Positions 1-8,137 of a DNA stretch of 41,383 nt are shown piece after piece. The stretch comes from Nocardiopsis sp. FR4 (GTDB taxonomy: Bacteria > Actinomycetota > Actinomycetes > Streptosporangiales > Streptosporangiaceae): assembly GCF_009830945.1 (NCBI RefSeq), contig NZ_VWVV01000040.1, positions 1 to 41,383 on the forward strand, in the 5' to 3' direction. A program made the position numbers and the translations under genes. The stretch's first letter is position 1; each line of letters starts with the position of its first letter. The notes under the pieces are model-generated. The model did not search any database, was not told where the DNA came from, and saw only the letters and a list, made by a program, of their open reading frames with translations.

Positions 1-155
1 AGGGCAAGACGATGGGGCACGCGGGCGCGATCGTGTCGGGTTCCTCGGGCACGGCCGCCGCGAAGAAGGAGGCTCTGGAGGCCGTCGGCGTCAAGGTCGG
101 CAAGACCCCCAGCGAAACCGCCCAGCTCGTCCGCGACCTCCTGGAGGCGGAGTGA
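1..155 (+). CDS. sucD: succinyl-CoA ligase alpha subunit, 3' end only
   Basis: Only the C-terminal 50 residues are present; the first whole codon is at position 3. The segment KTMGHAGAIVSGSSGTA is the conserved C-terminal part of SucD, which contains the phosphohistidine-side glycine-rich loop (established for the family). The protein is the alpha chain of the TCA-cycle enzyme that interconverts succinyl-CoA and succinate with formation of a nucleoside triphosphate. The reading frame stops with TGA at 153-155 and the next gene starts inside that stop, so the two are translationally coupled. sucC would be expected to the left of the window. The identification is by sequence recognition and is firm despite the short fragment. 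Confidence 0.9.
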   Translation, partial: GKTMGHAGAIVSGSSGTAAAKKEALEAVGVKVGKTPSETAQLVRDLLEAE

Positions 156-1690
156 TGATCAAGCCCGGAACCGAGTGGTCCACCCTCTACACCCGCTGCC
201 GTGAGACCGCCCCCGAGGCCTTCGGCGCCGACCGGGTCCACAACCACTGGGGCGGCCGGTGGCGCGCCGACGGCCGGCCCCGCCTCGCGCACTCGCCCGT
301 GGACGGCTCGGAGATCGCGGGCCCGCCCATGCTCGACGGCCCCACGGCGGCCCGCGCCGTGGCCGTGGCCGCGGCCGGGCACCGCGAGTGGAGCCGTGTC
401 CCGTTGGAGGAGCGCCGGACCCGGGTCCGCGCCGCGGTCGACGCCTGGGCCGAGCACCGCGACACCCTGGCCCTGGCCCTGGTCTGGGAGATCGGCAAGC
501 CCTGGCGGCTGGCCTGCCAGGACGTCGACCGGGCCGTCTCCGGCGTGCGGTGGTACCTCGACGAGATCGACCGGATGCTGGACGGGCGGGTCGCCCTCGA
601 CGGCCCGGTCAGCAACATCGCGAGCTGGAACTACCCGATGAGCGTCCTCGCGCACGCGATGTGCGTGCAGGCCCTGGCGGGCAACGGGGTGGTCGCCAAG
701 ACCCCCACCGACGGCGGGCTGGTGTGCCTCACCCTCGCCGTGGCCCTGGCGGTCCGCGAGGGACTGCCGTTCACCCTCGTCAGCGGCGGCGGCCGGGACC
801 TGTCCCCGGCGCTGGTCCGCGGCCCGGAGATCGGCTGCGTGTCCTTCGTCGGCGGACGCGACACCGGCGGCCGGGTCGCGGCCGACCTCGCCGACCTCAA
901 CCGACCCCACGTCCTGGAGCAGGAGGGCCTCAACTGCTGGGGGGTGTGGGAGTTCGACGACTGGGACACCCTGACCGGACAGATCCGCAGGACCTTCGAC
1001 TACGCCAAACAGCGCTGCACGGCCTACCCGCGGTTCGTGGTGCAGCGGTCCCGCTTCGACGCCTTCCTGGGCGCCTACCTGGCCGCCGTGGCCCAGGTGC
1101 GCTTCGGGCACCCGCTGGTCGTCGACGCACCCGGCGACGACCTGCCCGAACTCGACTTCGGTCCGCTGATCAACGCGGCCAAGGCCAAGGAGCTCACCGA
1201 CCGCGTGGACGAGGCCGTCGCGGGCGGCGCGGTGCCGCTGTACCGGGGCTCCCTCGCCGAGGCCCGGCTGCTCCCCGGCCAGAACACCGACGCCTACGCG
1301 GCACCGGTGGCCCTGCTGGAGCCGCCGCGCTCCTCACCGCTGTTCCACGCCGAGCCCTTCGGCCCGGTCGACACGATCGTCCTGGTGGACACCGAGGCCG
1401 AGCTGCTGGCGGCCATGAACGCCAGCAACGGCGCACTGGTGGCCACGCTGTCCTGCGACGACACCGACACCGCCGCCCGCCTCGCCACGGGCGTGCGGGC
1501 GTTCAAGGTCGGCGTCAACCGGCCGCGCTCACGCGGTGACCGCGACGAGCTGTTCGGCGGCTGGGGCGACTCCTGGCGCGGGGCCTTCGTCGGCGGCGAA
1601 CTCCTGGTCCACGCGGTCACCCGCGGCCCCGCCGGGGAACGGCTGCCCGGCAACTTCCCCCGCTACACGCTGCACCCCGAGGGCCGCTGA
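155..1690 (+). CDS. aldehyde dehydrogenase family protein
   Basis: A 511-residue protein of the NAD(P)-dependent aldehyde dehydrogenase superfamily, the usual length. Visible landmarks are a cofactor-domain segment NIASWNYP (family PWNFP, with the catalytic Asn), the GNGVVAKTP region, the general-base Glu in VLEQEGLN, the nucleophile region AKQRCTAYPR with its Cys, and AEPFGPV near the C-terminus. I chose ATG 155 because it overlaps the sucD stop (TGATG); an in-frame GTG at 152 is the alternative. Coupling to sucCD suggests a substrate near the succinate node, such as succinate semialdehyde, but the substrate cannot be read from the sequence. Cofactor and active-site motifs diverge somewhat from textbook versions, so it may be a less studied subfamily. 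Confidence 0.85.
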   Translation: MIKPGTEWSTLYTRCRETAPEAFGADRVHNHWGGRWRADGRPRLAHSPVDGSEIAGPPMLDGPTAARAVAVAAAGHREWSRVPLEERRTRVRAAVDAWAEHRDTLALALVWEIGKPWRLACQDVDRAVSGVRWYLDEIDRMLDGRVALDGPVSNIASWNYPMSVLAHAMCVQALAGNGVVAKTPTDGGLVCLTLAVALAVREGLPFTLVSGGGRDLSPALVRGPEIGCVSFVGGRDTGGRVAADLADLNRPHVLEQEGLNCWGVWEFDDWDTLTGQIRRTFDYAKQRCTAYPRFVVQRSRFDAFLGAYLAAVAQVRFGHPLVVDAPGDDLPELDFGPLINAAKAKELTDRVDEAVAGGAVPLYRGSLAEARLLPGQNTDAYAAPVALLEPPRSSPLFHAEPFGPVDTIVLVDTEAELLAAMNASNGALVATLSCDDTDTAARLATGVRAFKVGVNRPRSRGDRDELFGGWGDSWRGAFVGGELLVHAVTRGPAGERLPGNFPRYTLHPEGR

Positions 1691-1702
1691 GGTCCGCGGT
1701 AC

Positions 1703-1792
1703 CGCCTCCCCGCCGGGGCGGGGAGGCGCGCGAACTCCTCCGGGGCGGCCCCGGACGAAGGGAACGGGGCCTCCGCCACGGCGGAGGCCCCG
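1703..1792. terminator. paired bidirectional terminator hairpins
   Basis: Two GC-rich hairpins sit between the convergent aldehyde dehydrogenase and fdhD genes. The first pairs 1703-1714 with 1717-1728 (arms CGCCTCCCCGCC and its complement). The second pairs 1765-1777 with 1780-1792 (arms CGGGGCCTCCGCC and its complement). Neither has a long T tract, which is common for actinomycete terminators. Confidence 0.7.
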
Positions 1793-1851
1793 GGGTCCGG
1801 TATCGGGCCCGGTCGACGCGGGGGGCTGGTACGCGCCGACCGGGCCCGCGT

Positions 1852-2733
1852 CTACCGGTTCGGAGGGCTGAGCGCCCCCGGGGCCGCCGAAGGCGCGATC
1901 AACGCCTTCTCCGGGAGTACTCGGTGCCTTCCGGCGTAGACGTTCATGGAGGTGCCGCGCAGGAATCCGACGAGCGTCATCCCCGCCTCCGCGGCGAGGT
2001 CGACGGCGAGCGAGGAGGGCGCGGAGACCGCCGCCATCATCGGAACGCCCGCCATCCACGCCTTCTGCACCAGTTCGAAGGAGGCGCGTCCCGACACCAT
2101 CAGCACGGTCTCCCGCAGCGGCAGCCGGTCCGAGCGCAGCGCCCAACCGATCAGCTTGTCCACGGCGTTGTGCCTGCCCACGTCCTCGCGCAGGGCGAGC
2201 AGCTCGCCCCCGGGGGTGAACAGTCCGGCGGCGTGCAGGCCGCCGGTGCGGTCGAACACCCGCTGGGCCTCGCGCAGCCGGTCGGGCAGCACGGCCAGCA
2301 CGTCCGCGCCCACGCGCGGGCCGTCCCCGTCCACCGGCCAGCGGGCCTGGGTGCGGACCGCGTCCAGGCTGGCCTTGCCGCACAGTCCGCAGGAGGAGGA
2401 GGTGTAGAAGTTGCGCTCCAGGGACGTGTCCGGGCGGGGGACGCCCGGGGCCAGCGACACGTCGAGCACGTTGTAGGTGTTGGAACCGTCCTCCGTGGCC
2501 CCCGCGCAGTAGCGGATCGCCACCACGTCCCGCTCCCGGCCCACCACGCCCTCGCCGACCAGGAACCCCGCGGCGAGGTCGAAGTCGTTGCCGGGCGTGC
2601 GCATGGTGACGGTGAGCGCGGCCCCGTCGAGCCGGATCTCCAGGGGCTCCTCCACCACCAGCGTGTCCACGCGCTCGCTCGCGGTGCCCTCCCTGATCCG
2701 CAGGACCTTCTCCCGGGCCGTGACCCTCCCCAT
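1852..2733 (-). CDS. fdhD: formate dehydrogenase accessory sulfurtransferase FdhD
   Basis: A 293-residue protein matching the FdhD family. The cysteine pair C115/C118 in SSSCGLCGK is the conserved motif that carries sulfur from the IscS desulfurase to the bis-MGD molybdenum cofactor of formate dehydrogenase (established for E. coli FdhD). The C-terminal half has the family segments GGLHAAGLF and REDVGRHNAVDKLIG. It starts at ATG 2733, 128 bp after the stop of the iron-sulfur subunit gene, so it is probably the last gene of the fdh unit. Its presence supports reading the neighbouring molybdopterin protein as a formate dehydrogenase and not another member of that superfamily. Confidence 0.95.
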   Translation of the reverse strand: MGRVTAREKVLRIREGTASERVDTLVVEEPLEIRLDGAALTVTMRTPGNDFDLAAGFLVGEGVVGRERDVVAIRYCAGATEDGSNTYNVLDVSLAPGVPRPDTSLERNFYTSSSCGLCGKASLDAVRTQARWPVDGDGPRVGADVLAVLPDRLREAQRVFDRTGGLHAAGLFTPGGELLALREDVGRHNAVDKLIGWALRSDRLPLRETVLMVSGRASFELVQKAWMAGVPMMAAVSAPSSLAVDLAAEAGMTLVGFLRGTSMNVYAGRHRVLPEKALIAPSAAPGALSPPNR

Positions 2734-2861
2734 CCCCTGACCGCCTTCCGCTTGTCCGCTTCCTCTGGTCTACTCCTCCGCCCGCTCCGCGTCGAGGGGG
2801 GAGGATCAGCGAATCCGGTCCGCCGAGCCCGTCCTCCGCGCCGCCCCTCACCGAGGGCCCC

Positions 2862-3812
2862 TCATCTCCGCTCGCCCTCCCCGCGCCGCTGCACGTGCTG
2901 GAAGCCGAACCGGCCCTTGATGCACAGGTTGCCGTGGGTCACCGGGTTGTCGTGCGGGGACGTGACCTTCACGATCCGGTTGTCCTGGACGTGCAGGGTC
3001 AGGTTGCAGCCCACCCCGCAGTAGGTGCACACCGTGGTCGTCTCGGTCTGCCTTCCCTCGTCCCACGTACCCTCCCGGCGCATCTCGAACTCCGTGGCGA
3101 ACGACAGCGCCCCCGTCGGGCAGACCTCCACGCAGTTCCCGCAGTACACGCAGGCGGAGTCGGGCAGGGACACGTCGTGCTCGGTGGAGATCCGCGCGTC
3201 GAAGCCGCGGCCCGCCACCCCGATGGCGAAGGTGTTCTGCCACTGGTCGCCGCAGGCGTCGACGCACTTGTAGCACATGATGCACTTGGAGTAGTCGCGC
3301 ACGTAGAGGTCGTTGTCCACCTTGGCGGGCTGCTCGACGGTCTCGGCCTCGGTGCCGTCGCCGGGCTCGTGCTCCCCCGCCCGGCGGGCGTCGCGCACGC
3401 CCAGGGCGGCGGGTTCGGCGCGGGGGCCGAACCGGTCCGGATCCGCCCCGTAGCGCTCGTTCCACTCCGCGACCCCGGGCGTGGTCGACAGGTCCACCGA
3501 GGAGCCGAGGAGTTCGAGCACCATCCTGCGGCTGTGCCGTACCCGCTCGGAGTCGGTGGCCACGCTCATGCCCGGCTCCAGCTTGCGCGAGCAGGCGGGG
3601 GCGAGCGTGCGCGCGCCCTCCACCTCCACCACGCACACCCGGCAGGCGTTGCGCGGCGTGAGCGTGTCGCCGTAGCAGAGCGTGGGGATCTCGGTCCCCG
3701 CCCCGGCGCAGGCCTCCAGGACGGTGGTGCCCTCCGGCACGCGGACCGGCTCTCCGTCGATGGTCGCGTCGATCAGCCGCCTGGGCGGGGCCAGGAGCAC
3801 GGGCTCGGTCAT
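2862..3812 (-). CDS. formate dehydrogenase iron-sulfur subunit carrying the Mo-proximal 4Fe-4S domain
   Basis: A 316-residue protein made of three iron-sulfur parts. An N-terminal 2Fe-2S ferredoxin/NuoG-like domain has Cys46, 57, 60 and 74. A middle two-cluster ferredoxin contains CIMCYKCVDAC and CVYCGNCVEVC. The last about 55 residues form the Molybdop_Fe4S4 domain (VCTYCGVGC, then LCIKGRFGF with the conserved Lys). In FdsA/FdhF-type enzymes these parts are the N-terminus of the catalytic alpha chain. Here the chain stops right after GRFGF, and the rest of the alpha subunit is a separate gene at 6040-7989. The start ATG 3812 overlaps the stop of the NuoEF fusion gene (ATGA), so both are coupled. 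Role: electron relay between the Mo site and the flavin subunit. Confidence 0.9.
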   Translation of the reverse strand: MTEPVLLAPPRRLIDATIDGEPVRVPEGTTVLEACAGAGTEIPTLCYGDTLTPRNACRVCVVEVEGARTLAPACSRKLEPGMSVATDSERVRHSRRMVLELLGSSVDLSTTPGVAEWNERYGADPDRFGPRAEPAALGVRDARRAGEHEPGDGTEAETVEQPAKVDNDLYVRDYSKCIMCYKCVDACGDQWQNTFAIGVAGRGFDARISTEHDVSLPDSACVYCGNCVEVCPTGALSFATEFEMRREGTWDEGRQTETTTVCTYCGVGCNLTLHVQDNRIVKVTSPHDNPVTHGNLCIKGRFGFQHVQRRGEGERR

Positions 3813-5857
3813 GAGGCCTCCTCGGTCGCCGCCCCGCTCTCCGGCGCGGCGGTCTGGTGGGTGTCTTCGACGGTCGCGCGGGGTCCCCCCGGCGCGGAGG
3901 GCGGCTCGGCGAACAGGCCGAGCCGGTCGATCGCCGACTCCACGGCGTTCCAGGCGGTCTGGCCCAGGCCGCAGATCGAGGCGTCGCGCATGGCCCGGCC
4001 GACCTCGCGCAGCAGGGGGAGTTCGCGGTCGGGGGAGGAGGCGCCCGAGCGCAGCCGCAGCAGCGCCTCCTCCTGGCGCACCGTGCCGACGCGGCACGGC
4101 ACGCACTGGCCGCAGGACTCGTCCCGGAAGAAGGCGGCCACGCGTACCAGCGTGGCGAGCAGGTCGGCGGTGTCGTCCAGGACCAGGACCACACCCGACC
4201 CGAGGGAGGCGCCCGCGGCCCTGGCCCCCTCGAAGGTGAGGGGGATGTCCAGTTCGTCGCCGCGCACGAACGTCCCGGCGGCCCCGCCGAGGAGCACCGC
4301 GCGGATCGACCGGCCCCCGGGCACGCCCCCGGCCGCCTCCACCAGGTCCCGCAGGGTGGCCCCGAAGGGCAGCTCGTACAGACCGGGCCTGCGCACGCCG
4401 CCGGAGAGGCAGAACAGCTTGGGTCCGGTCGAGTCCCGGGTGCCCACCGACGCGTACGCCGGACCGCCCATCAGCAGGATCGGCAGCACGTTGACCAGGG
4501 TCTCCACGTTGTTCACCACGGTCGGCTTGCCGAACAGGCCCTTCTCCACGGGGAAGGGCGGCTTGGTGCGCGGCTCGCCGCGCTGGCCCTCGATGGAGCC
4601 GAAGATGGCGGTCTCCTCGCCGCAGATGTAGGCGCCCGCGCCGCGCCGGATCTCGATGTCGAAGTCCAGGCCCGAGCCCATGATGCCGGTCCCCAGGAGC
4701 CCGCGCTCGCGGGCCAGGGCCAGGGCGTTCTCCAGGTGCCGCAGCGCGCGCGGGTACTCGCCCCGGATGTAGAGGTAGCCGGTCCGGGCCCCGATCGCGA
4801 ACCCGGCGATGGTCATGGCCTCGACGAGGGAGAAGGGGTCCCCCTCCATCAGCACCCGGTCCTTGAAGGTGCCCGGCTCGCTCTCGTCGGCGTTGCACAC
4901 CAGGTAGTGCGGGGTGTCGGGCTGCTGGGCGGTGGCGCTCCACTTGCGTCCGGTGGGGAAGGCCGCGCCGCCGCGGCCGACCAGCCCGGACTCGTTCACC
5001 TCGCGCAGGACCCCGGCGGGGCCGATCCGCAGGGCCTCCCGCAGGGCGGCGTAGCCCCCCGCCGCCCGGTAGTCGTCCAGGCTGAGCGGGTCGACCCGGC
5101 CGATCCTGCGCAGCAGGACGTGGTCGGGGGAGCCCGCGTCGGGCACGGCGGAGGCGGGGGCCGGCTCGGGCCGGTTGCCCGGCAGGGGCGCGGAGGCGTA
5201 GGTGGTGCGCGGGCCCGGGTGGTGGCCGTTGCCGCTCCCGGCGGGTCCCGGGGCCGTCCCGGGGCCGCCCCCGGTGAGCGCGTCGACGTCCTCGGCGACG
5301 GCGGGCGCGGCCACCGCGTACCGCGCCGGGTCGCCGGCCTGGAGCGCGAGCGCGGCGGGCGCGCGCTCGCACAGGCCCAGGCAGGGGCTCTCGTGCCAGG
5401 TGACGGCCGCGTCCGGTGCCTCAGCGCCCCGGGAGGGGCCGTGCCCGCCGCCGGGCGGGCCGAGCCGCGCGGCCAGGCGGTCGCGCAGCGCGCCCGAGCC
5501 CGCGGCCGCGCAGGCGATGTCCGTGCACAGGTGCACCACCCGGCGGGGCCGCTCGTGCAGCGCGAACATCGCGTAGAAGGAGGCGACGGCGTAGGCCTCG
5601 GCGGGAGGGACGGTCAGCCTGCGGCAGACGTAGTCGAGCGCGCCCCGGCTGATCCAGCCCACCCGGTCGTTGACGGCGTGCAGCGCGGGCAGGAGCAGGT
5701 CGCGCCGCTCCCGCGAGGCGTGTCCGCCCCGGGCGTAGCGCAGGTCGGCGTCCTGGCGGATGCCGCCGTCCCACCCGGACTCGGGCGGACCCAGGACGGC
5801 GTCGACGGCGTCGCGTTCCACGGCGGTGGGAGCCTCGTCCAGGAAGCGCAGGTCCAC
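3809..5857 (-). CDS. NAD-linked formate dehydrogenase flavin subunit, NuoE-NuoF fusion
   Basis: A 682-residue protein. Residues 1 to about 190 are NuoE-like (thioredoxin-fold 2Fe-2S) with cysteines in HLCTDIACAAAG and ESPCLGLCERA. The remainder is NuoF-like, with the FMN loop GRGGAAFPTGRKW, the NADH region DESEPGTFKDR, GAGAYICGEETAI, and the 4Fe-4S site ESCGQCVPCRVGT plus a later Cys in SICGLGQ. In soluble NAD-dependent formate dehydrogenases (FdsGBA type) these are two subunits, gamma and beta; here they are one chain. It should accept electrons from the iron-sulfur subunit and reduce NAD+. The start is GTG 5857, 39 bp below a palindromic operator (5897-5910). The 4-bp overlap with the downstream gene indicates co-translation. 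Confidence 0.9.
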   Translation of the reverse strand: MDLRFLDEAPTAVERDAVDAVLGPPESGWDGGIRQDADLRYARGGHASRERRDLLLPALHAVNDRVGWISRGALDYVCRRLTVPPAEAYAVASFYAMFALHERPRRVVHLCTDIACAAAGSGALRDRLAARLGPPGGGHGPSRGAEAPDAAVTWHESPCLGLCERAPAALALQAGDPARYAVAAPAVAEDVDALTGGGPGTAPGPAGSGNGHHPGPRTTYASAPLPGNRPEPAPASAVPDAGSPDHVLLRRIGRVDPLSLDDYRAAGGYAALREALRIGPAGVLREVNESGLVGRGGAAFPTGRKWSATAQQPDTPHYLVCNADESEPGTFKDRVLMEGDPFSLVEAMTIAGFAIGARTGYLYIRGEYPRALRHLENALALARERGLLGTGIMGSGLDFDIEIRRGAGAYICGEETAIFGSIEGQRGEPRTKPPFPVEKGLFGKPTVVNNVETLVNVLPILLMGGPAYASVGTRDSTGPKLFCLSGGVRRPGLYELPFGATLRDLVEAAGGVPGGRSIRAVLLGGAAGTFVRGDELDIPLTFEGARAAGASLGSGVVLVLDDTADLLATLVRVAAFFRDESCGQCVPCRVGTVRQEEALLRLRSGASSPDRELPLLREVGRAMRDASICGLGQTAWNAVESAIDRLGLFAEPPSAPGGPRATVEDTHQTAAPESGAATEEAS

Positions 5858-5896
5858 GCCCGCTCACCCCAATCACATGTAAGCCAGATCACAGGA

Positions 5897-5910
5897 TTCT
5901 GTATACAGAA
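5897..5910. promoter_or_regulatory. putative GntR-family operator, copy 1
   Basis: TTCTGTATACAGAA is a perfect 14-bp palindrome 39 bp upstream of the NuoEF-fusion start. Its core CTGTATACAG is identical to that of the operator at 9147-9162. FCD-type GntR regulators commonly bind such TGTATACA-like palindromes (established for the family); the link to the GntR protein at 9353 is inference. Confidence 0.75.
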
Positions 5911-5982
5911 GACAGTAGGATGTGGTTGTCCGGTTGACAACCCCCGCGGGCGATCCCGCACAGGTCCGGGTCCGTGGCGGAC

Positions 5983-6029
5983 CCGCGGCGGGCCGTCTCC
6001 ACAGGGGCTGGGGAGACGGCCCGCCGCGG
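5983..6029 (-). terminator. strong hairpin terminator after the molybdopterin subunit
   Basis: An 18-bp perfect stem (5983-6000 with 6012-6029) with an 11-nt loop begins 10 bp after the molybdopterin-subunit stop. It separates that gene from the NuoEF/iron-sulfur unit, which has its own operator. The two parts of the enzyme are therefore probably transcribed separately. No T tract follows. Confidence 0.7.
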
Positions 6030-6039
6030 CCCTCCCGGC

Positions 6040-7989
6040 TCAGGAGGCCGCGGCGGTCGCGCGCGCCTCCTCCGCGTGCTCCACCCGCTCGATCCGAACC
6101 GCGGCGGCCTTGTACTCGGCCGTCCCGGCGATCGGGTCGGTCGCGTCGATGGTCAGCAGCTGCGTGTCCACCTGGTCGGGGAAGTGGAAGGTCATGAACA
6201 CCAGCCCGGGCCGCATCGCGTCGGTGACCGAGACCGGCACCAGGACCGAGCCCCGGCGCGAGGTCACCCGCACGGTCTCCCCGTCCCGCACCCCCAGCTT
6301 GACCGCGTCCTCCGGGGACAGGTCCAGCAGTTCGCCCCGGCGCAGCGGCGAGGAGAAGCCGCTGGTCTGCACGCCGGTGTTGTAGTCGTCCAGGCGGCGC
6401 CCGGTGGTCAGCCGGAACGGGAAGTCCTCGTCCAGCAGGTCCACCGGCGGCGAGTGGCCGACGATGCCGAAGGGCGCGGGCTCACCGCGCTCCCCCGGGT
6501 CGGTGGACCACAGCCGCGCGTGCAGGTAGCTCGGCTCCAGGGTGTCCTCCGAGTAGCAGGGCCACTGGATTCCGCTGTGCTCGGCCAGGCGGGCGTAGCT
6601 CATGCCCCGGTGCATGGGGGACAGCGAGCGCACCTCGTCCCAGATCCGCTCCGCGGAGGGCCGCTCCCAGTCGTGGCCCAGGCGGGTCGCCAGTTCGCAC
6701 ATGATCTCGATGTCGTCCCGGGCGCCCTCGGGCGGATCCAGGGCCTTGCGGACCAGCTGGACCCGGCGCTCGCTGTTGGTGAAGGTGCCGTCCGACTCGC
6801 ACCAGGAGGCGCTCGCCGGGAGTACGACGTCGGCGAGTTCGGCGGTGCGGGTGAGGAAGATGTCCTGCACCACCAGGTGGTCCAGGGCGCGCAGCCGGCT
6901 CGTGGTCTTGTGCGTCTCGGGCTCGGACTGGACCGGGTTCTCTCCGATCACGTACAGCGTCCGGATCTCGCCGGTCTCCATGGCCTCGAACATCTGGGTC
7001 AGGTTCCTGCCCCTGGAGCCCTGGATCGGCCGCCCCCACGCCTCCTCGAACCTGGCGCGCACCCCCGGGTCCAGGAGGTCCTGGAAACCGGCCAGCCGGT
7101 CCGGGATGGCGCCCATGTCCCCGCCGCCCTGCACGTTGTTCTGTCCGCGCAGCGGGTTGAGTCCGGAGCCGTGCCGCCCCACGTGGCCGGTCAGCAGCGC
7201 CAGGTTGATCAGCGCGCGCACGTTGTCGGTGGCGTTGTGGTGCTCGGTGATGCCCAGGGTCCAGCAGAGCTGGGCGCGCTCCGCGCGGGCGTAGGAGTGC
7301 GCGAGTTCGCGGATGGCCTCCGCCGGAACGCCGGTCTCCGCCTCGGCCGCCGTGAGCGTCCACGGCTCGACCAGCGCGCGGTACTCCTCCAGCCCGGTGG
7401 TGGCGCGCTCGACGAAGGTCTCGTTGGCCAGGCCCGCGTGCAGGATCTCCCGTCCTACGGCGTGCGCCAGCGGGATGTCGGTGCCCACGTTGAGCCCGAG
7501 CCAGCGGTCGGCCCACTCGGCGGTCGAGGTGCGCCGGGGGTCCACCACGAAGAGCCGGGCGCCCCGGCGGACCCCCTTGAGCACGTGCTGGAAGAAGATC
7601 GGGTGGGCGAAGCGCGGGTTGCCGCCCCAGATCACGATGAGGTCGGTGTCCTCGATCTCCGCGTAGGAGGAGGTGCCGCCGCCGGAGCCGAAGGCGGCCG
7701 CCAGCCCCGCGACGCTCGGCGCGTGGCAGGTGCGGTTGCACGAGTCGACGTTGTTGGTGCCGATCACGGCGCGGGTGAACTTCTGCGCCATGAAGTTCAT
7801 CTCGTTGGTGGCCCGGGCGCAGGAGAGCATGCCGAAGGAGTTCGGCCCGTGGCGCTCCACGCCCTGCCGGAACCCGGCCGCGGCGCGGTCCAGGGCCTCC
7901 GGCCAGGTGGCCGGGCGCAGCTCTCCGTGCTCGCGCACGAGCGGCTGGGTCAGGCGGTCGTAGAGGGTGGAGGAGTCGTCGGATCGCAT
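6040..7989 (-). CDS. formate dehydrogenase molybdopterin (bis-MGD) catalytic subunit, lacking the N-terminal Fe-S domains
   Basis: A 649-residue molybdopterin oxidoreductase from the chosen start. It begins with DRLTQPLVRE, which in full-length FdhF/FdsA proteins directly follows the Molybdop_Fe4S4 domain; that domain is on the separate protein at 2862-3812. Cys88-His89 in NRTCHAPSVAGL is the Mo-ligand position (selenocysteine in E. coli FdhF), so this is a Cys enzyme. Other family segments are IWGGNPRFAHP, GQNNVQGGGDMGA, NSERRVQLV and a C-terminal molydopterin-dinucleotide-binding domain (FRLTTGRRLDDYNTG). I chose ATG 7989 because GAGG lies 4 nt upstream; ATG 8001 is possible. A still longer reading frame runs through the operator at 8063-8078 and is unlikely to be translated. 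Predicted reaction: formate to CO2. Confidence 0.88.
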   Translation of the reverse strand: MRSDDSSTLYDRLTQPLVREHGELRPATWPEALDRAAAGFRQGVERHGPNSFGMLSCARATNEMNFMAQKFTRAVIGTNNVDSCNRTCHAPSVAGLAAAFGSGGGTSSYAEIEDTDLIVIWGGNPRFAHPIFFQHVLKGVRRGARLFVVDPRRTSTAEWADRWLGLNVGTDIPLAHAVGREILHAGLANETFVERATTGLEEYRALVEPWTLTAAEAETGVPAEAIRELAHSYARAERAQLCWTLGITEHHNATDNVRALINLALLTGHVGRHGSGLNPLRGQNNVQGGGDMGAIPDRLAGFQDLLDPGVRARFEEAWGRPIQGSRGRNLTQMFEAMETGEIRTLYVIGENPVQSEPETHKTTSRLRALDHLVVQDIFLTRTAELADVVLPASASWCESDGTFTNSERRVQLVRKALDPPEGARDDIEIMCELATRLGHDWERPSAERIWDEVRSLSPMHRGMSYARLAEHSGIQWPCYSEDTLEPSYLHARLWSTDPGERGEPAPFGIVGHSPPVDLLDEDFPFRLTTGRRLDDYNTGVQTSGFSSPLRRGELLDLSPEDAVKLGVRDGETVRVTSRRGSVLVPVSVTDAMRPGLVFMTFHFPDQVDTQLLTIDATDPIAGTAEYKAAAVRIERVEHAEEARATAAAS

Positions 7990-8062
7990 GTGGCCTCGCA
8001 TGGTCGTCGTGGCCTTCGTGGTGGTCGTCGGAGGAGGGTTCGTGCCGCGCATCCGGAGGAGG

Positions 8063-8078
8063 ATACTGCATACAGTAT
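8063..8078. promoter_or_regulatory. putative GntR-family operator, copy 2
   Basis: ATACTGCATACAGTAT differs from the perfect palindrome at 9147-9162 by one central base. It lies 73 bp upstream of the chosen start of the molybdopterin subunit and inside the open frame that extends upstream of it, which argues for the shorter protein. Confidence 0.75.
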
Positions 8079-8137
8079 TTTCGGCGACGGGGGCGGTGGT
8101 CAAGGGCGGGGAGGGCCGGGGATGACGGGAGGAGGGC

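Noticed and set aside
1529..2851. Long minus-strand frame across the aldehyde dehydrogenase end and fdhD
   Set aside because: It is a high-GC shadow frame overlapping two recognised genes and lacks any domain.
7990..8103. Longer N-terminus of the molybdopterin subunit
   Set aside because: The extra codons run through the operator palindrome at 8063-8078 and are low-complexity Thr/Pro; a ribosome site favours ATG 7989.
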